A DNA stretch of 41,302 nt. It comes from Liolophura sinensis. Its lineage: Eukaryota; Mollusca; Polyplacophora; Chitonida; Chitonidae. Of the stretch, positions 11,797-22,989 are shown one piece after another. The number at the start of each line of letters is the position of its first letter. The stretch's first letter is position 1. Where the stretch lies: NCBI RefSeq assembly GCF_032854445.1, contig NC_088300.1, positions 47,239,682-47,280,983 of the forward strand, in the 5' to 3' direction. The translations under genes were made by a program, and so were the position numbers. The notes under the pieces were generated by a model. It did not search any database. It worked only from the letters and a program-made list of their open reading frames with translations, and was not told where the DNA came from.

Positions 11797-12956
11797 TGTT
11801 TGGTATAAAGTGGCAAATCCAGGTACTTTGATTCACAGTATTAATACATGTAACTGCCTCATTTGGGCTCCTGAACAGATCAGTAAGCAAAGTTTCCCTT
11901 ATCGGCATAACTTATCTAAATCCCTATCTTTTAAAGTGAACGTATAGTCAGCCACTGAAGTTGCATTAGTTAATGAAGTAGTATTCCTGAAATGTTCTAA
12001 AAATATTTTAAAAATTCTACACTGCTTATCAGTAAAGTACATAGCAAACAGTTGTCAAGTACCTAGCCACTCATTTGGTGGCGCCATTTTGCCATCTAGA
12101 GTGATGTCACAAAACCTAGTTCTCCTATGCCATTGGCATTAAATAATTTGACATTGAGAAAAAACACTTGATACCCAACCCAAGAGTATCAGTTCTGTTT
12201 CTTGTTCAAAGGGCAGTTGTTTCTTGTAGTTTGGTGCTCAGTGAGGGCAGCGTTTATGGACACAACCTTTGTGTTTTAATGTCCCTGCTCATCCTCTTCC
12301 TGCGTGGGCATAAGCATTTGACCCAGCTGGCTGTACCGACTTCAAGGAATTTACCAAACATAGCAGGACCTTCTGACTGATAACAGAGCCTTTCATTTTG
12401 ATTTTGTAAAGATATTTTCGTAATAAATTTGACTTTACGTAGGAAAAATAATGCAAAGTCATAATATTTTTCTTCAAGCACTGACTCTCCCAAGGCGGTT
12501 TTCTTGCCAGCTCACCCTGACAAGTGACTGGAGTCTCCTGCCCAACATGTACGCATTGTGACATGGGCAGTCGTTCTCACTTCCCTGCTCATAAATGTGT
12601 GGTTCAAAATGCATCAGTTTAACACTGAAACTAACCACAGAACCCAGTTTATTGCATCGATATCTGTCTGTCCACTGTAAGAACCACACTTACAATCAAG
12701 GGCGAAGTGTTATCATGTGACACTTTCAGCACTAGTGATTGGTAGTGATTGGCCAAGTTTATAAGGGTTTCTACAACATGGCTACTCGGAGTGAATTGTC
12801 CGTCAGTGCGATATCCCCAATGCAGAACTTCATCTTCTCAGCTTTCAAAACTTTATAGAATTTTTTACCAAATTTTCTGTGATAACTGTGCCCTGTATTT
12901 TTTTTTCTATGTATATATACTGGTAGGCTTTAGGTTTACTTGAAATTTGTTTGCAA
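11797..12956. other. Intron segment, nothing recognised
   Basis: This is AT-rich sequence with several short overlapping open frames on both strands (12168-12689) that show no family features. I see no RNA gene or repeat here. Confidence 0.45.
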
Positions 12957-13062
12957 ACCGGCTCTGGCCGGTTCCTTCCACCATAATGCTGGTCGCTGTT
13001 GTATAAGTGAAATATTGGCGTTTTAGTGTGTAAAACGCCAGTCAAATAAATAAAAAAATAAA
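12957..13062 (+). mobile_element. Truncated, diverged SINE copy
   Basis: From CCGGCTCTGGCCGG onward this follows the body and 3' module of the 1495 element: TTCCACCATAATGCTGG, AAGTGAAATATT, then AAAACGCCAGTCAAATAAAT. The segment equivalent to TCTTGAGTACGG is altered. No clear target duplication was found, so the 5' boundary is approximate. Confidence 0.8.
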
Positions 13063-13404
13063 TTTAAGTTTGTTCTTGAATGTCTTATGTAAGCTTTTTA
13101 GTGGAAGTACATGTATATATGTGAACAAATGGGTTTAGATTAATATGTGGTGGTGTCTAAAAGGCCAGTTCCAAGAACTTTGTCTGTACTCCTTAGTTTA
13201 CCTAAACAATACTAGTTCACTGAAAGATAAGTTTTTCCAAATCAACTATATGTCATAGAATTCTTACAGATCTTCAGCTGGAGAAATTTTGCATAATGTA
13301 TTCTCCTTGTATAACCTCTGACAAGATATATGACCTTTTAATCAAGATAATGTCATTGTCCTTTTTCTGTGAGTATCTTGATGTATACATGCAGTACTAA
13401 AAGA

Positions 13405-13548
13405 TTTATTTATTAATTTGATTGTTATTTTACGCCATACTCAGTGTTTCACTTATACGATGGCGGCCTGCATTATGGTGGGAGGAAACCAGGCAGAACT
13501 TGGGGAAAACCCACAACCATCCGCAAGTAGCTTGCAGACCTTTCCATG
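13405..13548 (-). mobile_element. Truncated SINE copy, minus strand
   Basis: Read on the minus strand, this contains the same CCTGGTTTCCTCCCACCATA block and the 3' module ending in AATTAATAAATAAA. The flanks AGTACTAAAAGA (13393-13404) and AGTACTAAAAAGA (13549-13561) differ by one base and are the target-site duplication. It is the only copy in this window with the opposite orientation. Confidence 0.88.
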
Positions 13549-13561
13549 AGTACTAAAAAGA

Positions 13562-15049
13562 GATCTGTAGTATATTTGTTCATTGTTAATATCTGTGAAC
13601 AAAAGTGACAATCTGTTGGATTGATTCTTTTTCCAATAATCTGTAATGTTCTCTTTTTTATATACAGTGGACTTGTTTGTGTGAAAGTGGATCTGTAAAT
13701 CGGTGCATCAATGGGTGTTTTAAGGTGATCAAAAAGGTCATGAAATAGTGAGATCTGATATATTTGTTAGCTTTAGTCGTTACAGTCGATGAAGTCATTT
13801 TTGGGGAAGAGTTTTTTCCAGAGAATTGGGTAAGTGTTTTGCACAGTAATGTTTGATTTGTAGATGTGTGTAGCCGTACTAACATGAACTGCCATGGCAT
13901 TAATGCGAATTAAGAGAGATTGGTCGCAGTATTATAGACGCGGCTGCTGCGCGGCGCTGATGCCTGGTGTGCCTGGGTCTAATTCTAAAGTGGCCCAGGA
14001 TTGGGTCACCCTTGTATTAACCTCCATTGTCCCGCAGTAAGCTGTTTAATGATAGGATTATATCTGCACTCCCAACGATAATTTATCGATTCCAGGACAG
14101 AATTATGAGCGTAGGTAATTGACACTTCTTAAGGAGAAAAATACCAAGGTATATACAGTATTATGGGCAGCGATAAAAAAGACAGCAGCAAAGTTAATAA
14201 TTAGTCCATTCCAGTCTTGGGCCAATGTTATGTTACCATGGCGACCTTGCATGGGAATGTTTTCACAGTCAATACATTGAACTGTGGGGTAACCATGGGC
14301 TGGTATAGACTCCACTCTCTGCCCTTTTGTCCTCCCACTGCTTGTTTTCTTGTTAAACTTGTTATTTCATTTAGACCTGAACTCAGACTTAATATGTTGA
14401 TATAGCAGGGGCCTATCTTCACCGTTGGGGGTCAGTGGGACATGAATTTATCATAGGTGAATTAAACGAAAATTGTGCAATTTGAAAATAAACTCACACC
14501 AGTCTGGTATCTAATTCAAAGTGGTTGTCACAACTTTTTTGCATGACCTTCATAAAAGTCGAGAAATTACTTTCCTGTTAATTAGTCTTGGGAGGATTTA
14601 TTTTTCTTAAAAAATAATTTAGGAACATTTATCAGATATGTAAGTATCATTTTGAGGAAATCATATATTTATGTGTTTCTTCATCTCGCTAAAATCTTTC
14701 CGGCTAAAAGCTGGTAGGCCAAAATTAAGGGATTTGGTACAGAAACCTAACTACACGCACCTATATATCACAGTGTTGTGGTAGTCTCTGTTAGAAGAGT
14801 GGCGATATGTCAGTCAGTATTGGGTTCTCAGAGTGCATTCTGTTCAGGCTTTGGATACACACATTGGTGATGGTTATAAATTTACTTGTGGGAATATATT
14901 TATGCTATTTTATGGATACAGATGACAAATAGTTAAACAGGAAACACAGAAGTCTATGTTTATAAACCCCATTATAACTTAAAGAGGAATACTCGGTTCG
15001 TTATATGGCTACTAAGCATGACAGGAAATCACTTTGATCATGAACCTAG
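13562..15049. other. Intron segment with a less AT-rich block at about 13880-14330
   Basis: No gene was recognised. The block at 13880-14330 holds CATTAATGCGA followed closely by AATTAAGAG, a CpG-containing run (GACGCGGCTGCTGCGCGG), then ATTTATCGAT. Homeodomain-type ATTA cores next to GC-rich words are typical of developmental enhancers, but this is inference from composition only. Confidence 0.4.
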
Positions 15050-17280
15050 TTATTCAGGCTTAGGGTTTTGTTTACGGTTAGATAACCGAGCAGGTTGACC
15101 ATGGTTTGGGGGTAGATTGGTGTAAGGATTTGATCACACTTCATGTTGTGAGGTATATTTAATGGTCAGATTGTTGGGTGTGTTAGAATTTGATCGCTTA
15201 TGCTGCGATTCACATGTATTGATCAGGATGTAGAGTAAATTTTAGGATTTGATCACTTATCAGGTTATTGGGTAAATGTTAGGATTTGATCACTTATCAG
15301 GCTGTGGGGTACATGTAATGATCTGGTTCTGGGGTAAATGTTAGGATTTGATCACCTATCAGATTGTGGGGTACATGTAATGATCAGGTTGTCGGGTACA
15401 TGTTAGGAGGTCATCACCTATCTGGCTGTTGGATAATTGTTAGGATTTGATCACTTATCAGACTGTGGGGTACATGTAATGATCAGGTTGTGGAGTAAAT
15501 GTTAGGATTTGATCACTTTAGTGGTTGTTGGATAAATGTTGGAATTCGATCACTTATCTGGCTTTGGGGTAAATGTAATGATCAGGTTGTGGGGTAAATG
15601 TTAGGATTTGATCCCTTTTCTGGTTGTTGGGTAAATGTAAGGATTTTACCTCTCGTCAGGTACTGGGACAACAAGTAAAGATTTTGCCAGTGATCATGTT
15701 GTGGAGGTACAGTAAGGGTTTGATCCTTGATCAGGCTGTGGGGTTCAGTAAGGATTTGATGACTTATTAGGCTGTGGGGATACCATTTACAGGAATTTGA
15801 TCTCTTATCAGGCTGTGTACAGTAAGGGCTTGATCCCTGATCAGTCTGTGGGGTTCAGTAAGGATTTGATGACTTGTTAGGCTGTGGGGATACCATTTAC
15901 AGGAGTTTGATCTCTTATCAGGCTGGGTACAGTAAGGGCTTGATCCCTGATCAGGCTGTGGGGGTACAGTAAGTTTTATCCCTGATCAGGCTGTGGGGGT
16001 ACAGTAAGAGTTTTATCCCTGATCAGGCTGTGGGGGTACAGTAAGAGTTTTATCCCTGATCAGGCTGTGGGGGTACAGTAAGTGTTTTATCCCTGATCAG
16101 GCTGTGGGGGCACATTAAGAGTTTTATCACTGATCAGTCTGTAGGGGTACAGTAAGAGTTTTATCCCTGATCAGGCTGTGGGGGTACAGTAAGTTTTATC
16201 CCTGATCAGGCTGTGGGGGTACAGTAAGAGTTTTATCCCTGATCAGGCTGTGGGGGTACAGTAAGTTTTATCACTGATCAGGCTGTGGTGGTACAGTAAG
16301 TTTTATCCCTGATCAGGCTGTGGGGGTACAGTAAGTTTTATCCCTGATCAGGCTGTGGGGGTACAGTAAGTTTTATCCCTGATCAGGCTGTGGGGGTACA
16401 GTAAGTTTTATCCCTGATCAGGCTGTGGGGGTATAGTAAGAGTTTTATCCCTGATCAGGCTGTGGGGGTACAGTAAGAGTTTTATCCCTGATCAGGCTGT
16501 GGGGGTACAGTAAGAGTTTTATCCCTGATCAGGCTGTGGGGGTACAGTAAGTTTTATCACTGATCAGGCTGTGGGGGTACAGTAAGAGTTTTATCCTTGA
16601 TCAGGCTGTGGGGGTACAGTAAGAGTTTTATCCCTGATCAGGCTGTGGGGGTACAGTAAGAGTTTTATCCCTGATCAGGCTGTGGGGGTATAGTAAGAGT
16701 TTTATCCCTGATCAGGCTGTGGGGGTACAGTAAGAGTTTTATCCCTGATCAGGCTGTGGGGGGACAGTAAGAGTTTTATCCCTGATCAGGCTGTGGGGGT
16801 ACAGTAAGTTTTATCCCTGATCAGGCTGTGGGGGTACAGTAAGAGTTTTATCCTTGATCAGGCTGTGGGGGTACAGTAAGAGTTTTATCCCTGATCAGGC
16901 TGTGGGGGTACAGTAAGAGTTTTATCCCTGATCAGGCTGTGGGGGTATAGTAAGAGTTTTATCCCTGATCAGGCTGTGGGGGTACAGTAAGAGTTTTATC
17001 CCTGATCAGGCTGTGGGGGGACAGTAAGAGTTTTATCCCTGATCAGGCTGTGGGGGTACAGTAAGTTTTATCCCTGATCAGGCTCTGGGGGTATAGTAAG
17101 AGTTTTATCCCTGATCAGGCTGTGGGGGTACAGTAAGAGTTTTATCCCTGATCAGGCTGTGGGGGTACAGTAAGTTTTATCCCTGATCAGGCTGTGGGGG
17201 TACAATAAGAGTTTTATCCCTGATCAGGCTGTGGGGGTACAGTAAGAGTTTTATCACTGATCAGGCTCTGGGGGTACAGT
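15050..17280 (+). repeat. Minisatellite, ~37-bp unit, about 60 copies, degenerate left and homogeneous right
   Basis: The core unit is GAGTTTTATCCCTGATCAGG followed by CTGTGGGGGTACAGTAA (37 bp); a 35-bp variant lacks AG before the T run. From about 15950 to 17280 the units are nearly identical. To the left (15050-15950) they are diverged, with forms such as TTAGGATTTGATCACTTATC and variable length, and they fade gradually into unique sequence. The right end is abrupt, at an A run at 17280. Each core unit contains the perfect 10-bp palindrome CCTGATCAGG. Higher-order duplications of 257 bp and 110 bp are visible. Confidence 0.95.
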
Positions 17281-19520
17281 AAAAAAAAATTACTGATTGA
17301 GACCATGGTAGGGTCATGGAGCAGATTATGCTGGATTGTACATCAGGTTTTTATAATTAGTCAAGTTTAGTGGGTATAGTCAGGATAAGATCAAAATATT
17401 TGTGAAGTGTGTGAGTAAGCAGAGCTGATCCATGCTTCATGGATTACTCATTATGGTTTAACAGCACTGATGCCACGCAAACACGCATTATGTCTAACCA
17501 CGTACAAAGGACCTTTGGTGTTCATCTTCATGCATGTGTCTGCATGACATCTTTATACTCGGCAGGTAAGATGATGTTTGCGTGTGTGTGTGTTTTGCGT
17601 GACAGAAAAGTTAGCTGTGAACCGTGCAGTACTCTGTGATAAAGGCAGATCTGCTTGTTGTTGTTTTCTTCATGCGGTAGAATTAAAACCGTACACTAGG
17701 AAGAAGCTGTGTAGTACTTGGTCAAATCTGTCTCAACAAGCGGACCTTCATGGAAGTGGTCTCCAAAAAGTGATGTACAGTTGGCATATTAAAAAAACAG
17801 ATTGGTGAGAAACAGCCAAAGATGAAATGAAAATGCATGGGGGTAAAGTGGGTTTGTTTAGCCTTGATGAGAAAGCAATGATACTTTTAACGATCCCTGT
17901 AGTCAAATTATACCAATTCTTACTGATGTGATCTACACTGGTGCTGTCGATCAAAGAGATAGCTGTGAGTCGAGGAGTGCAGAAGACGCAGCGGCTGTCT
18001 GATTGAGGCGAATCCTTTATTGCCTGGGAGAGAGGCCAACTGGTGTGTGTGTTCTGAGGATCTAGTTACAGTAAAACTCCTAAAAGTCTGAGTGTGGCGC
18101 CATTGAGTAGAGAAGAAAACATGGGCCGTGGGCCATAGCCATTGGCCACCTCTGCCCATGACCAGCAAATAATCTCCATCGTCCAAGAGCTCTTGGAAAG
18201 TGTGCGGGCTTTTGCCACATTAATTTTATCTTGGACCATCTTAAATAACACACCTGCCATTGGCTTGATCCACAGAATTTGCGGCTTAAATTTATTTGGG
18301 CCATTTTTGTTTGCTTCTTGCCAAGGATTGCATAATCTGATTAAGGAATGGGGGTATTGTTGGTTACTTTTTTTTTCATGCAATTTCGCCGTGGGCTTGG
18401 AGCTCTGCTGCTGGAGCCTAGCTCATGTAACGGGTGTCAGTGAAATATTAACAGTTTTCCCTGCTTTTTATTTTCCCATAATTTCAGTGATGACATTGTA
18501 ATGGTGATGAATGCAGAAAATTCAGTGGGCCTGAATGAGTGGAGCTGTGCATGTTTTCTACCTTCCGTATCGTATCAATAAGGGTTTAATCTGCACGTTT
18601 CTCCTAGCCTGAGTATCCAGATATGCTAAAGCTTAACAATAACAGGAGCGAGTGTGCATGTGAAAAATGATCGTAGAATTAATTTGCGGGTAATTCCTGT
18701 ATTCATACAGTCAGCCCCCTAGGTCAGCTCACCTTATTCAGGGCTGTGAAATAGAGTGGGCTTGTGGGAGCTGGAAGGCAGGTAATACCGTCAGTACATG
18801 TACATGAGTCATACTTACCTGTACTGACACAGGCGGCCCATGGCCCACGTTGCCCGTAATCTAATAGGCATTTAATTGGGCACTTTATTAAGGGGTGTAT
18901 TGTGTACCTGGCAGTGTGGTGTCGGAGGTGTAAAATTATGTAAACTATACGATGTTGACAAGGAGATAGCGGCCATTTTGGCCCATGGCAATGTGTCCAA
19001 AGCTGATATAATAAACATTCAGATAATGCTGGGGTTTTATTCAGATTTCTGACTGTAGCTGATTTAATACCGTCGGTAATTTAAATCAAAGATAGCTTTT
19101 TATATGGACGTAGTTTTTATGTCATCTGCTGTGTGATTGTTAATAAAGCGCTTTTATTTGAGCAGGTGTAAAAGCGTCATTAAGTCTGATTGAGTAATTA
19201 AACCACTTTTAATGTACCTGATGGTGATAAATCTGATTAAATAAACTCTTGTCAAATTTGAGGTTATTGTTGAACAAAACGTGTTTATTTTCAAGTGTGT
19301 GCATAAAAGTGAATGAAAAATACCATGGGTATGGAAATATTTCAAAGGAAAAAAGGTAGCCATGTGACACTACATTACAGGAATGACAGAAATCAGTCCA
19401 ATACCAGACAGATGTAGAATAGCTCAGATACACCAGCGCTGATGCTAACATGAAGGAGAAAATCTTGACACAGAAGGTATTAAGAGCAATTGTCAAATGT
19501 GATGGCAATCATACTAATGT
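17281..19520. other. Intron segment between two minisatellites: two long complex blocks
   Basis: Blocks at about 17430-17760 and 17930-19260 look less AT-rich and more complex than the background. Features include the 13-bp dyad CAAAGGACCTTTG (17505-17517), GTAATTTAAATCAAAG (19075-19090) and several ATTAA or TAATTA cores. Open frames on both strands overlap at 18066-18501 (119 and 105 codons), but neither has recognisable domains. Possible clustered regulatory elements; no RNA gene was seen. Confidence 0.4.
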
Positions 19521-20728
19521 AGGTGACATACAATATGATCATAGAATAAAGTTATCATGTTTTCAGAAGATGCTGTACAACATGATCACAGGAAATGGTC
19601 ATTGTGTTTTCAGTAGACATACAATATGATCATAGAAAATGATCATTGTGTTTTCAGTAGATGACATACAATGTGATCACAGGAAATGGTCATTGTGTTT
19701 TCAGTAGATGACATACAATATGATCATAGAAAATGATCATTGTGTTTTCAGTAGATGACATACAATGTGCTCACAGGAAATGGTCATTGTGTTTTCAGTA
19801 GATACCATACAATATGATCGTAGAAAATGGTCGTTGTGTTTTCAGTAGATGACATACAATGTGCTCACAGGAAATGGTCATTGTGTTTTCAGTAGATAAC
19901 ATACAATATGATCGTAGAAAATGGTCGTTGTGTTTTCAGTAGATGACATACAATGTGATCACAGGAAATGGTCATTGTGTTTTCAGTAGATGACATACAA
20001 TATGATCATAGAAAATGATCATTGTGTTTTCAGTAGATGACATACAATGTGATCACAGGAAATGGTCATTGTGTTTTCAGTAGATAACATACAATATGAT
20101 CGTAGAAAATGGTCGTTGTGTTTTCAGTAGATGACATACAATGTGATCACAGGAAATGGTCATTGTGTTTTCAGTAGATGACATACAATATGATCATAGA
20201 AAATGATCATTGTGTTTTCAGTAGATGACATACAATGTGATCACAGGAAATGGTCATTGTGTTTTCAGTAGATGACATACAATATGATCATAGAAAATGA
20301 TCATTGTGTTTTCAGTAGATAACATACAATGTGATCATAGGAAATGGTCATTGTGTTTTCAGTAGATAACATACAATGTGATCGTAGAAAATGATCATTG
20401 TGTTTTCAGTAGATGACATACAGTGTGATTGTAGAATATGATCATTGTGTTTTCAGTAGATAACATACAATGTGATCGTAGAAAATGATCATTGTATTTT
20501 CAGTAGATGACATACAATGTGATCGTAGAATATGATCATTGTGTTTTCAGTAGATAACATACAATATGATCATAGAAAATGATCATTGTGTTTTCAGTAG
20601 ATAACATACAATGTGATCATAGGAAATGATCATTGTGTTTTAAGTAGATAACATACAATGTGATCGTAGAAAATGATCATTGTGTTTTCAGTAGATGACA
20701 TACAATGTGATCACAGAAAATGGCCATC
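19521..20728 (+). repeat. Minisatellite, 47-bp unit, about 26 copies, alternating unit types
   Basis: Units read GATGACATACAATATGATCA, then TAGAAAATGATCATTGTG and TTTTCAGTA (47 bp). Two main types alternate through much of the array: type A with ATATGATCATAGAAAATGATCA and type B with ATGTGATCACAGGAAATGGTCA (each shown only over its variable core). This gives a 94-bp dimer period. Toward the right end (from about 20340) a third type with GTGATCGTAGAA takes over. The unit is unrelated to the 37-bp array 2.2 kb upstream, apart from the shared TGATCA palindrome. Confidence 0.95.
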
Positions 20729-22931
20729 AATTGGCCGTTGCACAATTTACAAAGGTTACAAAGTAATTGTCATTTTATAAAAACTTGGCATAGATGTGCA
20801 AAATGTTTCATTATTAAACCACATTTAAATGCATTTGTAAAGGAATAAAAACTATGATGGATGAAAGGATAAAAAAAATAGCTTTTCTGTGAAATTTCTC
20901 GCTGCTTGGTTTTGATACTCACTCTTGTTTACAGAAGACAGAATTTTTATATTCCCTGACAGAATTTTTCAGGTGTGACATTGAAAGACTGACTTTGGCG
21001 GATTGGGTCTTTCAGTAAGTGGGAACTATAGGTTAGAGTCACACTCTCCATACATAGGCCTTGCTCTGGTTAAATACTAATCGGTGTACCATGGGAAAGG
21101 GGCATAATTGAGAACTTCCTATTTCATGGTTGAGAGATGGCTTGGGTTCATATTTACGTGGGAATACACGAATCTCTACTCCCATCTCTATCCATCACAC
21201 AGGCTCATAATTAAATACAAAAATGCAAAATTCATGTCGGCACACAAGAGGAGAGAGGTGTGGAGAAAAGAGCACTCAGCCATTTACCATGCTCTGCTCT
21301 CAGTTTTACCTATCTTTGTGAATGCAGAAAGGCTCGTTCCTTCAGAGAGTAGTTCAAGGGCTTGGATTGTTCAGTCATATTTTTACCACCCTTCTTCTTT
21401 TCTTTCTTCGAGCTATGCACTTTACTTTTCAGATTCTGTTTTGGAGCGAACAAACTGACAGTTATTCCTTGAAACCCTGAATTCTTTTGAACATTGTGTT
21501 TTTTTCATCCTCTCAGTTTTTTTGTATGAGCTCTCATATTTCGGTTTAGAGCTATATTCATGGAAAATTCTACTTTGATCTGTTATTATTGCAGATTATA
21601 TTACCTGCATTATTCTTGTATCACTTACCGTCACTGTACTGCATGTGGAATAAAAATTTTATAAAGGTGACTTTATTTTTTTCTTATTTTTTTTTTTTTA
21701 ATTTTTTTTTCTACACTTTTAGAATTAATGTCCGCAACATAGCTGATGGACTTTTAAACAGTCTGCCTCAGGTCAGGTATCAGGTATAGTTATATTCAGA
21801 TGCATAAAGATGCATCTAAACCAGTGAGAACCAGAATCAAACACTTAAACAAGTAAGTGGCATTTGCAGGAGTTGGCGGATATGCTACATTTGAAGAAAG
21901 GTAGAATTTGCCAAATGTCCATGCACTTTGAATAGCAGAATTTGGTAGCTTTTAGCGCTCAGTAAAGCTTTTAACTCAGTACTACTATGGTTACCTAAGA
22001 AGGGCATGCAGTACATACGTGTACTTTGGTGGTCTGTCCATTAAAAGCAGAATGACTGCAACTTAATTAAGTCTACAAACTACAGTGTCGCAGAGGCTGT
22101 GTAAATGACGCTTTCTATCATGGTGTATGTTATGAAACTAAATTATTCTTTCTATATGCTGACATTTTGATATTGCATGTACATAGATCGGAGAATTTTT
22201 CCCCCAAAATCCTCCTCTTCACCCTTCTCTGGAGAGTTACTCTTAAGCGTATATGTGTATAACTTTTATTGTTTTAAATAGCCGCGTAATTCACAATTTC
22301 CTTTCCATTCTGATCTACAAACAAAAATAACAAATTTAAGTTTCTCACTGGGGTCCCCAGTAATTGCTATAATTGATCCTATCCAATTAATAAATCTGTT
22401 ACTATATACAACATTTTGCTGTAATTTATGGAATTGTTCAATCCTGGTGGAAGTGATTTTGAGCACAGTACCCAGCCAGTTTCTCCCTCATGTGATGTTT
22501 AGACAGGATTTGTATCACATCATATTATAATTCCACACAGGTTTTCATTTGACGATGTAGTTGAGTTAATAAGATTTTTGCCATGGTCGCCAGATAAGGG
22601 GTCAGTGGCTGAAGGGCTGCTAATCAGCTGCATGTTTGCCGCTACATGCCGCAGACTCTGACAGCTGTAATCACAGTCCGCTTCTCTCGCGCCTTCGGGA
22701 CTCCGCTCTCTCTCGGGCGCATACGACCATGGGACATGGCTGGTTCACTAAGGCCATCTTCCATAACATATTCATCCAGCGACCCGCCTGACCAAATACT
22801 CACCACGCTCCAGTGGCCACACCATCATACACTCTCCCAGAGGTGCTTATTATTGATCAAGTAACACAGTGGTCATGCTAGTGTTTTCACAGCATGTATA
22901 TTTTGTTACAATGCTGTATTATCACCATACT
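20729..22931. other. Intron segment with a CpG-rich island at about 22590-22860
   Basis: No gene was recognised. The stretch 22590-22860 departs strongly from the AT-rich background; at 22680-22730 seven CpG fall within about 45 bp (TCTCGCGCCTTCGGGACTCC and following). It has the look of an unrelated repeat or a small CpG island. A short open frame at 22646-22864 has no recognisable family. A long T-rich tract lies near 21680-21715. Confidence 0.4.
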
Positions 22932-22976
22932 ATATTCTTGAGTAGGCGTAAAACACCAATGCAATCAAATAAATTA
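22932..22976 (+). mobile_element. Retroposon tail-only insertion (45 bp)
   Basis: ATATTCTTGAGTAGGCGTAA and then AACACCAATGCAATCAAATA match only the 3' module of the SINE family. Similar sequences flank it, ATTATCACCATACT at 22918-22931 and ATATTACCATACT at 22977-22989, an imperfect target-site duplication sharing ACCATACT. The insertion is thus limited to the tail, and the CpG-rich stretch to the left is not part of it. Confidence 0.7.
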
Positions 22977-22989
22977 ATATTACCATACT

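Noticed and set aside
15950-17280. CRISPR-like array because of regular identical repeats
   Set aside because: There are no unique spacers; units abut directly and the context is a eukaryotic intron.
16000-17280. G-quadruplex array from the GGGGG run in each 37-bp unit
   Set aside because: G runs are over 30 bases apart, too far for ordinary intramolecular quadruplexes.
18066-18501. 119-codon (+) and 105-codon (-) frames overlapping each other
   Set aside because: Neither shows a known domain. They lie in a less AT-rich block where stops are rarer; treated as chance.
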